NCBI GenBank assembly: GCA_002179805.1
Contig: NAVB01000839.1
Location: 1 to 54,007 of the forward strand
Direction: 5' to 3'
Source: Acanthamoeba lenticulata
Taxonomy: Eukaryota; Discosea; Longamoebia; Acanthamoebidae
DNA: 54,007 nt
In this document: positions 53,750 through 54,007 of the stretch, in pieces
Position numbering within the stretch: the first letter of the stretch is position 1
Layout: each line of letters starts with the position of its first letter
Notes under the pieces: model-generated
Seen by the model: only the letters and a program-made list of their open reading frames with translations
Database searches by the model: none
What the model was told of the DNA's origin: nothing
Program-made: the position numbers and the translations under genes

Positions 53750-54007
53750 ATGCGTTCACACTTCCGGGTCTGTGCCCGCGCATCAAGACAGTGCATCTCC
53801 AAGACCTCCTCACTTGTCGCTCTTACCCGCTGCGCCTTCGCCACCCCTGCAGATGAGTTTGAAAAACCCCACGAAGATGGCCCAGAAATGCAGCGACACA
53901 AGCCCCCCGTTCCTCTCGCCCGACCTCGCGATGTGGTTGTGGCTTGCGTGCCGCTTAAATCAAACGTCAACGTCTCAGCAATCGGTAAGCACCAGCCCCG
54001 AGCCGAC
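53750..54007 (+). CDS. First exon of a probable organelle-targeted protein, possible SPOUT-type RNA methyltransferase
   Basis: The gene is cut by the right edge. Exon 1 runs from ATG 53750 to a GTAAGC donor after 53984. The first 30 residues (MRSHFRVCARASRQCISKT...) are rich in Arg, Ser and Ala and free of acidic residues, like a mitochondrial presequence; ATPADEFE follows. The exon ends RDVVVACVPLKSNVNVSAIG, which resembles the opening strand and N-glycine loop of TrmH/SpoU RNA 2'-O-methyltransferases (VV...PL..N.G.I.RTA). Only this short piece is visible, so the family call is tentative. Confidence 0.5.
   Translation, partial: MRSHFRVCARASRQCISKTSSLVALTRCAFATPADEFEKPHEDGPEMQRHKPPVPLARPRDVVVACVPLKSNVNVSAIGKHQPRAD

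Overview
The window reads as a gene-dense, intron-rich stretch of the nuclear genome of a free-living amoeba, most likely Acanthamoeba. Four things support this. A complete eukaryotic 5S rRNA gene lies at 45189-45307 and agrees with my memory of the Acanthamoeba sequence. Coding exons are GC-rich, while the short introns (mostly 50-200 nt) are often AT-rich, with donors of the GTACGT/GTGCGT type and CAG acceptors. The gene set is purely eukaryotic (TAF11, NDC80, CHO2, a HECT E3 ligase, SH2 kinase, RapGAP, SET, bZIP, Rab). Chimeric signalling proteins typical of Amoebozoa are present. I see no mobile element, CRISPR array, tRNA gene or prophage. Exon structures were worked out by hand from splice signals and reading frame; where I give a protein length, the exon sum was checked to be a multiple of three.

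Layout. 1-13 kb: a RapGAP protein cut by the left edge (-); TAF11 (+); a small three-helix membrane protein (+); a SAM-PB1-PAS-PAS-PAS protein with FixL-type heme-pocket residues (+); a small secreted protein (-); and a long gene (-) for a P-type ATPase relative that has lost its membrane helices and its catalytic motifs. 13-25 kb: an RMI1/TDRD3-like OB-fold protein with a Q/P-rich middle and an RGG tail (+); a 15-exon gene joining RhoGAP, WD40, TKL kinase and SH2 modules (+); a zinc-knuckle/SGNH-esterase gene (-); and a SET-domain gene (-). 25-40 kb: NDC80 (-); CHO2-type phosphatidylethanolamine methyltransferase (+); a conserved unknown (+); a HACE1-like ankyrin-HECT ligase with an N-terminal membrane anchor (-); a multi-helix membrane protein (+); and a metallophosphoesterase (-). 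40-54 kb: a CBS-domain protein (-); an ankyrin-F-box-Rab gene (-); the 5S rRNA gene (+); an HExxH protein (+); a secreted beta-helix repeat protein (-); a secreted alpha/beta hydrolase (+); a bZIP factor (+); and the first exon of a probable organelle-targeted protein at the right edge (+).

The genes do not form one pathway. Themes that recur are small-GTPase signalling (RapGAP, RhoGAP, Rab), ubiquitin ligation (HECT, F-box), and chromosome or cell-cycle functions (NDC80, RMI1/TDRD3-like, SET, TAF11). E2F-type sites sit about 60-70 bp before the start codons of NDC80, the RMI1/TDRD3-like gene and the zinc-knuckle gene. The observations most worth following are the membrane-less P-type ATPase, the RhoGAP-WD40-kinase-SH2 fusion, the ankyrin-F-box-Rab fusion, the triple FixL-like PAS protein, and the zinc-knuckle gene, whose tandem duplication has turned a splice acceptor into coding sequence.
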